Positions 33,781-45,869 of a stretch of DNA of 64,000 nucleotides are shown here, piece after piece. The notes beneath the pieces were generated by a model, which had not been told where the DNA came from, ran no database searches, and saw only the letters and a list, made by a program, of their open reading frames with translations. This stretch comes from Carex sylvatica. Lineage: Eukaryota > Streptophyta > Magnoliopsida > Poales > Cyperaceae. How positions within the stretch are numbered: the first letter of the stretch is position 1; each line of letters opens with the position of its first letter. The position numbers and the translations under genes were made by a program. The stretch spans positions 372,001 to 436,000 of the forward strand of contig CAXKVR010000028.1 in assembly GCA_964058845.1 (NCBI GenBank). Direction: 5' to 3'.

Positions 33781-36700
33781 GAGACTTAGAGATGGGTCCC
33801 ACTGTTAACTCCAATTTCCCCGAAACGTTTTTTTTCTTCTTCTTTCTTTTCTTTCCTCTCTTGAACGTTCGCCTTCGCTACAATACTTTCTCCTCTCTCG
33901 AACCATCTCGTAGCCGCTTCTCTTTCCGCTCCTCCTCTGCTCTCTGGCTCAAACCTCATTCCAACTACTCTCCCATCTCCTCCATCTGCCTACTTCTCCC
34001 TTTTTCCTCTCCCTCCCTCCAACAAATCCCCACCTGAATCCCATTTTTAATATGTCTTCTCCTGCATACCTCTCTTGTCTTCTATGGTTTCTCCTCACTC
34101 CCACTAAACTGAAAAACCACACATTCAACCCACTCACACTCGATCTCTCACCCTGTAACTGCGGGAGGTCCTGGCGGCCATGCTCAATTTTATTTCTCAC
34201 AAATCTCACAAGAAGGGCGATCAGACTCGGTGTTGGTGTGACGCTACTAGGCATTTTCGTACACCGTCTATTGTGGTGATCTCTTATCGATGTAGAGAGG
34301 TATTGCAAGAGACCGTCAGACTACTCAAAAAAGAAAAAAAATTAGAGACCGTCGGAGAAGGGAACCACATCCTGGTCCCTTGGCTTCAAAAGGCTTATAT
34401 CTTTGACATTATGTACCAGGCCTCACACCTTCACCTCTAATTCTGGTACAAAAGATTTGCAGATGGTAAAGTTTTCTTTGGATGAAGATTTAGTTATTCT
34501 TTTTTTATTTATTATATATGTTTAATTTAGCTGTCAGCTTATTCTTTATATACGTGATAGCGTTAATTCCTATAGAAAGTTCAAATTATCTATTCGATGG
34601 ATTGTGTTTGAATTGGTATTTCAATCACAACTTAGTCATTATTATCAATTTTGATGTTTTAACATTTATTATTGATTCTGAGACTCTGAGTTCAAGTCAG
34701 AACAGTAAGGCTACTTTTTTATAATTAATAAATTAGTTCTTTACTATTAAGAATGATTGGTTGTGCTTGCATTGATATTGCCATGCTCAAAAGATAATAT
34801 ACAATTTTGATGACAACGGATGGAAAGAATAATTGAAAAATTGTCAAAGTCAAGATCATTAAGTGGTGTTTTAAGGTGGTTAAGTCCATGTCGATAAGAA
34901 GGAAAAACTACATTTGATGTTCTTTATACTACTTTAGAAAGATACTTATATTATTGTTGAAGGACAACTAAAAGGAATTCTAAAATTAGATGCTCATAAA
35001 TAATTGTCTTTAACTTCTGTGCATATCACTAAGTTCAACTCTAACATAAATGTTGATTTTCTAATATACATGGTTCTTTTCTTGAGTCAACAAAGACTCA
35101 CCTATAACATGTTTCTTCAAGTGAAATTCAAAGAAGTTAGTCAGGAGAAGAAATCACAATTCGACTTTGGCAATTACTATTGTAATTGTGTACCATAATG
35201 TTGCAGAATAGGGAATTGAACTTGACCTGTGAAATTATGAGTTTTTTTAGTATGTTATTATATGCATTATGCATCAATTACTGGTCCACGTATTCACTTG
35301 AGATGGTTTTATTTTCATATTGCCTAAGTTTTAAAGGTCTATATTTTGATTTCACTGTTTTTGGATTTTAGTTTGCACTGTTTTTGGATAAATACTATGT
35401 ATAGATGGACTGGTAGTCTAAAGTCACTAAAACTATACTAAATGAAATTTGATTGATGGTAATGGATAATGTATCACTGATTGAGGATAACATTAGAAAA
35501 ATAATAAAATGAGGGGACTTGAAATCTTACATCTATTGTATCAACTGGAATACTTTTATCATACTTTGTAATCAGATATGTGAATACTTAGTCTTTTCTT
35601 TTCCCTATGCATCCTTTGTATGTGCAGTGTACAAAGATGGTGGAAAGAATGAGAAGGTAAGCGGTTCCAAGTCATCTTTTAAGTGCTACTTTGCGAATAC
35701 TCAGCTTTAGATGCTTATATTATACAACATGGCTACTTAATAATATTAACGCGTTATTTTTTAACTGCATTTTTCTTACATATTGTTATTTAATTTGGGT
35801 TACTTTGTTGTTTAAAAATTTGTTATTTGTAGACGAAAAATGTAGCATTCATATTTTAAGGTACACCGACAACGAGGTAACTTTTGCCTTAGTAAGCTAT
35901 CTGAATTCTCTATTTTTATTTATATATTTGATGAAATAATATTACTATTTTTGTATGTTGTCATTTTAACTCTGATTTAGATAAAAGTGTTAGGTTCGAT
36001 TATTGAGTTAACACTGGTTTAGAGAAAAATATGTTAGCATCGATTTATTGTTGGGATAACCATTTCATATTTTTTATTGTTTTTTTTCTTCATCAGTACT
36101 AACCCCGACTCTTTTTGACAAATTATTTGAGCCTTCCATGAGTGATTGTATAGTATATTTCTTTCGTTTCATTTGATACTGTATTACTAATTTTCTTCTT
36201 CAAATTTGATGCATTAGTTTATAATGAGAGAAATGAGGTACATGTTCCCTCTTTCACTAGATTCATTGAAGAAGAAAAGGCCAATTGGTATGCTTCATGG
36301 TGAGTCATATGTTTTTTTGTAAATGTATTGTTTGTTTAAAGTTTTTCCTATTATGCGTGAACGTCATATAATTCTTTTGGTTAGTTGCACGTGAGTTGTA
36401 GATAATATAAAAACCAAATTGTTCTTCAAAAAATATATATAAAAACCAAATAATTGATTCATGCTACCTTCTATTGATGTATGCCAAGGATGAATACGTG
36501 TGGATAAGAAAATCAAATATTATTTCCAAGTAAGGTAATATCAGCATATCACTTATTTTATGAAATATGGATTGGTCTCCATCAGAGTCCAAGCAATTAT
36601 AAACATACATCCAAATTGTACTTTTGTTGTATCCAGATGTGTTAACAAAGAACAAAACTAACATTGTTCTTATCTGGCATTTACTAATTAAGGTTGTTTT

Positions 36701-37282
36701 TGTACTTCCACTCCAAAAATTACAAATCCTTTTTATGTCTATTAGTAAATAAGGAAGCTAATGTCACGTCAGAAGAGTATCCCATTACTACTTTTTTTTT
36801 TAATTATGTAAGGAATACATATTGGTCTTTGTAATGAGATTTTTTGCTGGTAAAATACATTTGGTAATTTTAAGGAAAGAGATGCAATACTATTTTCTAT
36901 CTTGAGTAAGGTGCCTGTTGTTGTTTCTTTTTATATATACACAAGGGTTTACTACATTATTTCTATGTACATTATCAAATTTAATCATTTCTTCATCGCA
37001 AATTTGTGAAATTTTGATGTTGTTGATTATGACATACTAAAATATCATTGCACTTTATTTTATTTTTTATAATATATACTGTTAGTTCCTATTTAGTTGT
37101 AGCAAATTTTCTGAACCAATAAAAGGTCCCACTCTAAGTTTTTGTTTTATTTGTGTACTATTTTTAAAAATATAAACTAATTCTTGCATAATATATACTG
37201 TTTTTGATCTATAATATTACCGACAACTAAGATAACTTATGTCAATTATCGATGCCAAAGCAACGCGAGGCATATTTCTAGT
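33781..37282 (+). other. Possible Helitron or gene-fragment-bearing segment, unresolved
   Basis: The segment starts with a strongly pyrimidine-rich stretch (33829-34050) that looks like a plant 5' UTR, followed by relatively GC-rich sequence to about 34440. Frames there are open for 80-120 codons on both strands, but I recognise no domain. Further short GC-richer islands (35620-35680, 36230-36300) end at GT sites, like exons. The segment ends at a Helitron-like 3' terminus near 37282. It may be captured or decayed gene pieces. The left border is unknown. Confidence 0.25.
37246..37282 (+). mobile_element. Helitron-like 3' terminus
   Basis: GCAACGCGAGGCATATTTCTAGT followed by T: a short hairpin (ATGCC ... 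GGCAT) then CTAGT. Plant Helitrons end with a GC-containing hairpin a few bases before CTRRT and insert 5' of a T. No matching 5' TC end was identified with confidence. Confidence 0.4.
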
Positions 37283-39459
37283 TTAGATGGGAAAGGTATA
37301 TGTGACAATTGTTTTGTGAGGTATTTGTTTTTTTGCTGGGTTAATTTGATATTGTTGGTTGCTTAAAAATAGTCAATCTTGAGGTCATTATAAAAGCACC
37401 TGCACTTATTTAGATCTTAATCTATTTTTATTTTTATCAGTTTTAATTTGTTACTGTGTTTTTTAATAATACTATGTTAAACTGATGAAATGATGATATT
37501 GTCAATACCGGCACAGGTTGTACTTATAAAATAGTTGTGTCTAACTTTCTTATGGGAGTTTACTGTAATCCAAACTACAATTTTTAACAATGTAGAAGTT
37601 TACTATAATAGACATAATGGAGGGGCATTTCTTATTTTCTGTAGCTTTGCAATGGAGAAAACGAAGGATGCTGATTTTGTATCTAGTTGGCTGCAAGAGC
37701 TTGGTACCTTGCCATATCTCTTAATCTCTTAATTGGAATGAACTACTATTGTAGAAATCTGAAATTTTTGTATGATGCTGATTTTATTTTTTGTTTAACA
37801 CCTTCGTATTTCGATCTAGAATAAAAAAAAGTGATGGGTGCTTCCTTGTTTGAATAATGCTTATATTAATATCGTTTGAATTTGATACATTTTCTCAGGG
37901 GTGGAACTATAAATTCATGATAGGAGTGCTAAAATTAAAATGAACAATATGGTGTTGGTGGGAACTGAACCTAATCTCTCGACAACCATAAAGTAAGTTC
38001 TAACCATTATGTTACAAGTAGACATGTGATATTTTAGGGGGGGGGGGGAAGGGGAGGGGGGACTAGCTATATAAAAAGTTATAACAAAAATTAAAATTAA
38101 ATTAAATTTTAATACACATAACTAAAATTTTAAAATCGGGTAACTTAGCATCCGTACGGATGAATGTAGATATGCCTCTGCATTTTACTATTTATCTTTA
38201 TCATGTATATCATGTCCATTGTGTATGTTATTAGAACATGGATTTTTCTACTACACTTAGCAAGAGGATCAAGAGTAGGATGAGCGGTACACTTGGTGAC
38301 TTGGTGTATCAATTTTATGCAATTAGCATGTGTATAGCATGTCTGTATCGTATGATGTTACTATGTTTTGTATAGAACCCTTTGAAAAGAAATGAAGACA
38401 GATGGCTTTGTCCACTTATTTCAAAGTAGATAAAATTTTCTTTCCGAACTGCTTTGGCTGGTGGAATAAAAGGGCCAAGACTTGATTCAAGTTTTGCAAT
38501 TATGATAATAGTTTTGTGTTCACCCAAAAAAAAGTAAAAAAATAAATCTTTGAAAGGGTCATGACTTCATCAATTTTTATGCAATCAACATTTCTAGTTA
38601 AGTAATCACACTATTTGTCTTTCAAATATGAAGTTAACCTCCAAATAGAGGCAAATCCAAGCACCAATTTACTGGTACTGTTATGGTAATGGTACGTAAC
38701 AGTATCAAATGAACCAAGAGTACTATATTCCCTTAATATAAGAGCAAAATGATCACATCTAAATAAAATATATGGTAAAATCAAGAGTTATTTCACAAGT
38801 AAGAGTTAATTCCATTTAAATTCTTCTACCCCTTCCCTTCCCTCACCTCATGTCTCCTTTCCTCCTCTCCCCTTCTTCAATAATTTGTGGAGCACACCCT
38901 TAATATTCATACTAAAGTAGATCAAATTGTCTGAATCTAAAAATCAAATTTTGAGTTAACTTGAATGGTATGAATTCGCATAACTGAAACACAAAAATAA
39001 TGAAAACATTAAGTATTTTTTATTTTATAGGGGTTAACTTGTAAAAAAACAAGGGTTGAACTCTTGAGCATAGTAACAAGATTCGCAAATAATTCGGATT
39101 TGAACACCCTACGAATCAATCAGCGAATAAAACATTAATTTCGCAAATTAAACGATTTTTTCAAGAATTTTACGAACTTTACGTTTTATTGCGTTAAGTT
39201 TGCAAAAATTTGTTGCGTCGTGATTTTGAAATATGGAGAAATTTTGAAATCGTGAGATATTCACATCTTTCTAGGCCAGCTGGACCATTACGTATTACAG
39301 TCCCTCAAAACTTCTTGAACCTCCTCAGATCCTCTACAATTTAAAAATAATTCATTGCATTATGAACGAAGATCTGAACAGTTGGATCTGAAATTAATGG
39401 TTTAAATCTTCTTAGAACCATCTAACTAAATCTGAAAAATAAGAGAGAAACTTTATTAG
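37283..39459. other. Intergenic DNA, no gene seen
   Basis: AT-rich. It contains a 12-base G tract (about 38037-38049) and no recognisable coding domain. AATACCGGCACAGGTTGTA near 37505 resembles AGTACCGGCTCAGGTTGTA near 33570, a short dispersed repeat of unknown kind. Confidence 0.5.
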
Positions 39460-39860
39460 CGCATTTGGATCATTACGGAGTTAGTTACTATTCTACATTT
39501 AAATTATCCTAAAAATAGAACTATTTATGGAGTTAGCGCTGTTTTCAAACGATGGAATAATGCTAATTCTAAGTTAATACTATTCTTGTTATTTCCGAAG
39601 TTGCATTCAAACATAAGTATTAAGCATATAGATCATGTTTGATTGTGGAGTAAGAGGTGGAGTAAACTCCTTACTTCACGTTTAAAGAGTCAAATGAGGA
39701 GTAAAATAGAAGGAGTAAGGTGGAGTAAGAGGTGAAATAAACCGGAGTAACTTACTCCACCTAGAGAAATGGTTTAACTTACTCCACCAAACATAATTAA
39801 TTTACTCCACCTTAACTTAGAGTAAGCATTTTACTTCAGATTAAAGTTACTCCACATGAC
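39460..39860. mobile_element. Two adjacent MITE-like segments
   Basis: 39460-39625 has GCGCATTTGGATCATTACGGA at the left and, inverted, TTATGTTTGAATGCAACTTCGG at the right. 39633-39793 has ATGTTTGATTGTGGAGTAAG at the left and an inverted copy (CTTACTCCACCAAACAT) at the right. GGAGTAA/TTACTCC motifs are repeated in both directions to 39860. Non-coding; borders approximate. Confidence 0.4.
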
Positions 39861-40142
39861 GTATCTGATTAGAGAATTAGTGAGTTTAAAAGTTTAAAGT
39901 CGATCTTCTACGTCTTTTTCTGTACATAAGTTTGTACTCAAGTTGATATCTAAGTGTCATTTTTTTTCTAATTTAAACTTAATTTTTTGACTTCATTCCG
40001 ATTTTTAAATTATATCTAAATTATTTTCAAATCACAAATCGCCGAATCAAATCAAATAATTCATTTGTAGTCCCTGAATCTCGATGCACTCGCAAGTCGC
40101 AAAGTGTGTACCAGCTGCGCTCGGAGCTGCTTCCTTCATTGG

Positions 40143-40163
40143 CACGTGGTGCCAAAACCCTAA
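40143..40163 (+). promoter_or_regulatory. G-box and telo-box upstream of the tRNA methylthiotransferase gene
   Basis: CACGTG (40143-40148) is followed by AAACCCTAA (40155-40163), about 90 bases before the start codon. G-boxes bind bHLH/bZIP factors, and telo-boxes are frequent in plant translation-related genes. That fits a tRNA-modifying enzyme. Confidence 0.5.
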
Positions 40164-40250
40164 TTAACAACTAACACAACACAATCTCTTCTCTGCTACG
40201 CCGTGAAAAACAAGCAGCAGCGGCACGAGAGATACCCATTTTGGTCAGAA

Positions 40251-43200
40251 ATGGAGGTGGGGGATATCGAAGATGTGGTGGCGGGTCTCGGAGCTCCTCC
40301 GGGTCTCCGATTACCCATAAATGCTGTGGCGGTGAAACCCAAAAGGACATCCAGAGCGGATCGGATCCGTGGCGAGCTTCTCTCTAACCCTCTTGTGCCC
40401 GGTACTCAGGTCCGAAATGAAACGTCCTAATTGATTACTCTGTAATTCTGTGAACAACCTTGTATTTTGCAACTAGTTGCTATCTGAAACATCTATTTAC
40501 ATTCTCTGTTTTCTCTTACTGTGGTTATTGTCAGACAATTTATATGAAGACATTTGGTTGCTCACATAACCAGGTACATCTTTCATGCGTTCTTTGTTTA
40601 TCTTATAAGACAAATTATTATTATTATTTTACTCTGAGACTACATACAACAGTACTTGAATTTTCATATGTTATTATTTTTTTCATTACAGAGTGACAGT
40701 GAATACATGGCAGGTCAATTGTCAGCATTTGGTTATTCACTTACTGACGAACCTGACATGGCAGATTTATGGTTAATAAACACGTATGTCTCTGATCCTT
40801 GTGATTAATTTTTTCTTCTTATATATTCATAGCCTCCTTCCCTGACACGATATACTGGTGTCAATTGTCAGCATTTTAATTTTCTGAGGATGCTAAATTT
40901 TTTTATTGTATGAAATTTTCACCAAATACCTTGCTGTTTGTCCCAGGCACGTAATTCAGCTTTTGTATAATTATTCTACTTCATCTTTCAAAAGATGTCC
41001 GGCTCATTTAGAAAACAAAATATTATATAAAAATATAAAATGAGCATTTTCTTCTGATTTTCTTTATTGACTGTAGATGCACAGTTAAATCCCCAAGTCA
41101 ATCGGCAATGACGACACTAATCAACAAATGTAAAAGTGCCAAAAAGCCCCTGGTGGTGGCTGGATGTGTACCTCAAGGCAGTAAAGATTTAAAGGAACTT
41201 GAGGGCGTTAGTGTAATTGGTGTACAACAAATAGACCGGGTAGTAGAGGTAGTAGAAGAGACTCTAAAAGGCCATGAAGTGCGACTATATAGCAGGAGAA
41301 CCTTACCATCTCTCGATTTACCGAAGGTTTTTTTTTAATTTCAGAAATTGAGAAACACTTTTTCTTAAAGTGTATCTTTGAATATGTTTACTAACTATAT
41401 GTTTCAACATTGTTTTTCTTTATTTGTTGTTGATGATTTTCTATTTTTTCAGGTGAGAAAGAACAAATTCATAGAAATTCTTCCAATAAATGTGGGTTGC
41501 TTGGGCGCATGCACTTATTGCAAGACAAAGCATGCGAGAGGCCACCTCGGGAGCTACACCATTGACAGCCTCGTAATATTCCTATTTTTTTATTTGCCTT
41601 TTTGTTGCTTGAACTTGAAAATTTATGAGTTCGTTATTTTTAATGCTTGTATTTTTCTATAGGTAGATCGTGTTAGAATGGTAGTTTCAGAAGGGGTTAA
41701 AGAGATATGGTTGAGCAGTGAAGACACCGGTGCTTATGGTAACTTCACAAATTTTTTTCCATCTCTCTTGTTGTTTAATAACATCATCTTCGATTACTTT
41801 TTAAGAGGAGGGTTCAAATGCCTTCATTTTTTAATTTTCTAATAACTAAAATTCTTAAATTTATATGTCAAAGAAAAACCGTTAGATGTGATCTATATTA
41901 TTTTCTCTACATGCACATAAAAAAATATCACTTTTTAATTGTGGTTTTATATGAATCAAGAAGTTGAAAAATCAACGTCCATAATTTATTCACATCGGTG
42001 CATTTTTGCAAGCTCTTGATACTAATCAAAACAAAATCGAAATATCATGATCTTTTGCATGTGCATGGAGAAAATGATATAGATCATAACTTGTTTTATT
42101 TTGACATTTAAGTTTTAAATTTTAAGTTATTGTAATTCTAAAAAAGGAGGCATGGAGGAACAGAAAATGGAGGCATTTTAACCCTCATTTTTTAATTACC
42201 GAAGCTAGTTTATGCATTTGTGAATTGTGAAAAATCTTTAAATTTCAGGGAGAGATATCGGCACAAACTTACCAAATCTTCTCAATGCATTAATTAAGGA
42301 ACTTCCATCTGATAGAAGTACAATGCTTAGGATTGGCATGACAAACCCTCCTTATATATTGGAGCATTTAAAAGAAATAGCTGATGTGTTAAATCATCCC
42401 TCTGTTTACTCTTTCTTACACGTGCCGGTACAGTCTGGCAGTGACCCTGTATTAACTGTAAGTTTCCTAATATACTTGTTTTATGACAATAAGTTTTATC
42501 AAGTTCCAAGTGAATCCCTATTAATGTTTTGATTTAGCTTAAAGTCTTTTGTGACAATAAGTTTTCTCAAGTTCCAAATGAATCCCTATTATTGTTTTGA
42601 TTTAGCTTAAAAGTCTTTTGTGAACGTCACTGATTATTACTAACTTGTCCATTGGTTATAAAATCATTCTAGGCAATGAATCGTGAATACACAGTTGGCG
42701 ACTTTAGAAAGGTGGTAGATACTCTCATGGAACTCGTACCAGGCATGCAAATTGCGACTGACATCATTTGTGGATTTCCTGGTTTGCTCTCTTCAACTTA
42801 ACTAAACCCTTATATTATTTTTCTTTTCAGTGTCTTAGACTATTTTTGGTTACAGGTGAGACCGAAGAAGATTTTGCGCAGACTGTTAGCTTGATAAAGG
42901 ATTATCAGTTGGCACAAGTTCACATTTCACAGTTCTACCCTCGGCCAGGTACTCAATTTAATCTTTTCGAAAGGCCAGTTTTGGTAGGGTTTTTAAGTTA
43001 TCTTTTGTTCCTCGACTTATTCACCTGTGCTTTTTTTATCGCTAAATTGAAGGAACTCCTGCCGCAAGAATGAAAAAAGTACCAAGTGTTGAAGTGAAGA
43101 AACGTAGCCGCGAATTAACGACAGTTTTTGAGTCATTTTCGCCGTACCAAGAAATGAAAGGCCAGATAGAGAAAATTTGGATCACTGAAATTGCAACAGA

Positions 43201-44401
43201 TGGCATCCATCTAGTAAGTTGTGCAAATTTTCTACAATCTTCTGTTAAGCTCAGTGAATAGTTGCATCAATTCCCTCAAATGAAAGAAAAAAAATGAATT
43301 AGAGGGTTGAAATGCCTCCATTTTTATAACTAAAATAACTTAAAATTTCAAAGTTAAGTGTCAAAATAAAACCGTTAGATATGATCTATATAATTTCCTT
43401 GTATGCACATGTAAAAGATCATTACATTTCAATTTTTTTTTTGTTAGTATCAAGAGCTTGCAAAAATATACCCATGTGGAGAACTTTTGGATGTTGATTT
43501 TTCAACTTATTGGTTCATATAAAATCAAAATTGGAAATGTGATAATTTTTTATGTGCATGGAGAGAATAATATAGATCACATCTAATGGTTTTATTTTGA
43601 AATATAAATTTTATAATTTTTTTTATTAGAAATAAAAAATGGAGGCATGATGGAGGCACAAAAAATGGAGGCATTTAAACTCCCAAATTATGCACCCAAA
43701 AAAATAACAAATACAAAAAAACACAAGCGCTCACAGAACAAAGATAATAATAATAAGAAGAAACTATAGTTTCTTCATAGATGCTTTTTTTCCTTTGTGA
43801 GTCTTGGACTTTTGTATTACTGGGTGCATTTCTTGATGTTCTAAATGAATACTTGTTTCCTAAAATGAAGGTTGGTCATACAAAAGGCTACATACAAGTT
43901 CTTGTAATTGCACCCGAGAGCGTGCTTGGCACCTTGATGGATGTCAAGATAACATCTGTTGGGAGGTGGTCGGTTTTTGGTGAACTTCTCGGAGAACCAC
44001 CACTTAAACCAAACAAAGAAACAACACCAAACATATCTAAAATCAACACTGTCAAACTCTCGTCCCCAACAGACGAACTATGCAATGAAGATGCGTCTTG
44101 TTGTGCCGACACATGCAGTTCTTGTGCATGCTCAAATGAGAAGAGCTTCTCTGTCAGGGCAAAGGAGTCATCAAATGATAGATATGGAGATGTGAGATTT
44201 GGTTCTACAATTCAGTCTTTGTTTGTCAGAAGAAGATCAGATAAGTCAAGTGCAGAGAACAATGCAAAACTGGTGGTAGAGAAGAAAGGGGATGACAAGC
44301 TGGCTTATTTGGATTGGTTTTTGTTTGGTATAATTATTTTGGGTTCAGTAACTACGTTAGCTATTCTAGTCAAATTTTCTTCTGTACTTTTCTCATCCTG
44401 A
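40251..44401 (+). CDS. CDKAL1-like: Threonylcarbamoyladenosine tRNA methylthiotransferase (CDKAL1/e-MtaB type), 11 exons
   Basis: Exons: 40251-40409, 40535-40573, 40692-40783, 41077-41326, 41453-41572, 41663-41738, 42249-42457, 42673-42781, 42856-42948, 43053-43213, 43871-44401; 612 aa, all junctions in frame. The family adds a methylthio group to t6A37 of tRNAs reading ANN codons, which improves decoding. N-terminal MTTase domain: cysteines C62 (KTFGCSHNQ), C98 (LINTCTVKSP) and C127 (VAGCVPQG), ligands of one Fe4S4 cluster. Radical-SAM motif: C196, C200, C203 ([20 protein letters not shown]), ligands of the other. TRAM domain: about residues 415-475. The C-terminus has a cysteine-rich patch (C507-C523) and one hydrophobic segment at about 587-606, so it should be anchored in the ER membrane like animal CDKAL1. 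An in-frame ATG exists at 40203, but 40251 better matches the family start. Introns 6 and 10 carry related MITEs. Confidence 0.93.
41805..42186. mobile_element. Palindromic MITE in intron 6 of the methylthiotransferase gene
   Basis: The ends GAGGAGGGTTCAAATGCC and (inverted) GAGGGTTAAAATGCCTCC are related, and the interior halves are complementary around a central hairpin. It is flanked by ACTTTTTAA (41796-41804) and ATTTTTTAA (42187-42195), a 9-bp duplication with one mismatch that suggests a Mutator-like origin. 382 bp, non-coding. Confidence 0.65.
43302..43682. mobile_element. Related palindromic MITE in intron 10
   Basis: Starts GAGGGTTGAAATGCCTCCAT and ends with the inverse (GGAGGCATTTAAACTC). 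The interior shares AAAACCGTTAGATATGATCTATAT with the intron 6 copy, so the two belong to one family. No clear target duplication. A palindromic direct repeat GGAGGCA occurs three times at its right end. Confidence 0.6.
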
Positions 44402-45322
44402 GATTGTCAAATGTTCTTCTATTCTTTTTGTACCGGCTTCCATCTTCGAAGAGGACAAATTGATATTATTTTTACTATCCTAGTTGCATGTCATGCTTCA
44501 CCATATACTATACAAGTATACTACATGCTAGTTGAAATAAGGCTCTTTGAAGGTTACTGCAGTTCCATCCGTGTTCTGGCAACAGTCTAAAAGATTCTGT
44601 TGAATGTTGTTCAGTTCAGATCCTCTGCATGGCAGGTTTGCATTAAATACCATCAAATTTGTGGATCTCGAGAAGTTCCTAGAGAGTGCTGTTGCACAGT
44701 CCTTGTGATTACTGCCTTCTCATATCGTTTTCAGCTATTGAACTCATTTAAGTTTGAAATTTGACGTGTATATGAGTTGTATTGTTTGCAGTCGTTCAAG
44801 TCATGAGTTTGAAATATTGGCTTGACATTTATTTTGTTGAAGCAGCCAGCCGGAGCTGATATTTTAACATCATCTGATGTACACCTTAAAATTCCCACTA
44901 CCGAGATCATCAATCAGAAGTATTTAGTATGTGAGGTTGTATTGCAAAAGCAATGTAGTTGGCTGTTGCCGAGTTAAGCTGGTTAGAACCTGGATAGATA
45001 CTGCTAATTTTCTGATCAAGTATCAACCTCAATTGTTTTTTAATTGTTGGTGCAGCTTGGATCGAGCAACTGCATTTTGAAGATAAAATGTCTCGAGACT
45101 GGATATAACTTGCAACGATCAGCCCAAACAAAACTATTAATAGCGATCTAATACAGTAAGGGGCAAAATTAAAAGAAAAAACAATTATAGAAGAGTTTCT
45201 TGAAAACTTTCTTTTTCATCTTCAGTAGTTCTTCACCTTAGTTAACATGCACACACACACCCGCGCACAGATTGCATGCTATCACTTAAAAGTTCAACAA
45301 TATCATGTACATTGGAACATAA

Positions 45323-45414
<92 letters not shown>

Positions 45415-45869
45415 CAGCAGAAGGAAAAATGTTCAAATAAACAACTTCCCTGGATCTATAAAAAATAAATTGATCCCCAAAAAATTAACAAGATGCAGAC
45501 TAATACGAGTGAGTCATTCAAGCAGCAATTATTGATAATTGTTCAACAAATAACAATTTAAACAAAGAGTAATTGTGCTTATATAATATTAAGTATACAA
45601 CCTTCTAGGCGACTACAACAACTAAGCAAAAAGTATAATTTAAACTATAGGCCAGGATGAATTGCCATGAAAGGCCACATTGATACTTGTCAGAGATATA
45701 ACAAACTCGTGAAAAATTGTAAAGGGAAATACAATGCCCCTCAATGGGGTTTCTGAAACTATGAAACAACATATTTAAGTCCGCATTTCACCAATTCTTC
45801 AATCCTAAGTTTCTACAAAATGTAGGATGCCACCACTTGATCTTTAACTCAATTAAAATTTGGTTGCAT
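44402..45869. other. Intergenic DNA between convergent genes
   Basis: Holds the 3' UTRs of the methylthiotransferase (+) and TMN (-) genes and an AAT microsatellite. No further coding region recognised. Confidence 0.6.
45323..45412. repeat. AAT/TAA microsatellite
   Basis: About 30 trinucleotide units with one interruption (TAGTAAT near 45361-45367). Likely polymorphic in length. Confidence 0.92.

Noticed and set aside
34180..34440. 86-codon frame as a genuine gene
   Set aside because: No recognisable domain, frames open on both strands at similar length, and no convincing exon structure around it.
45242..45436. Poly-isoleucine frame
   Set aside because: Translation of the AAT microsatellite.
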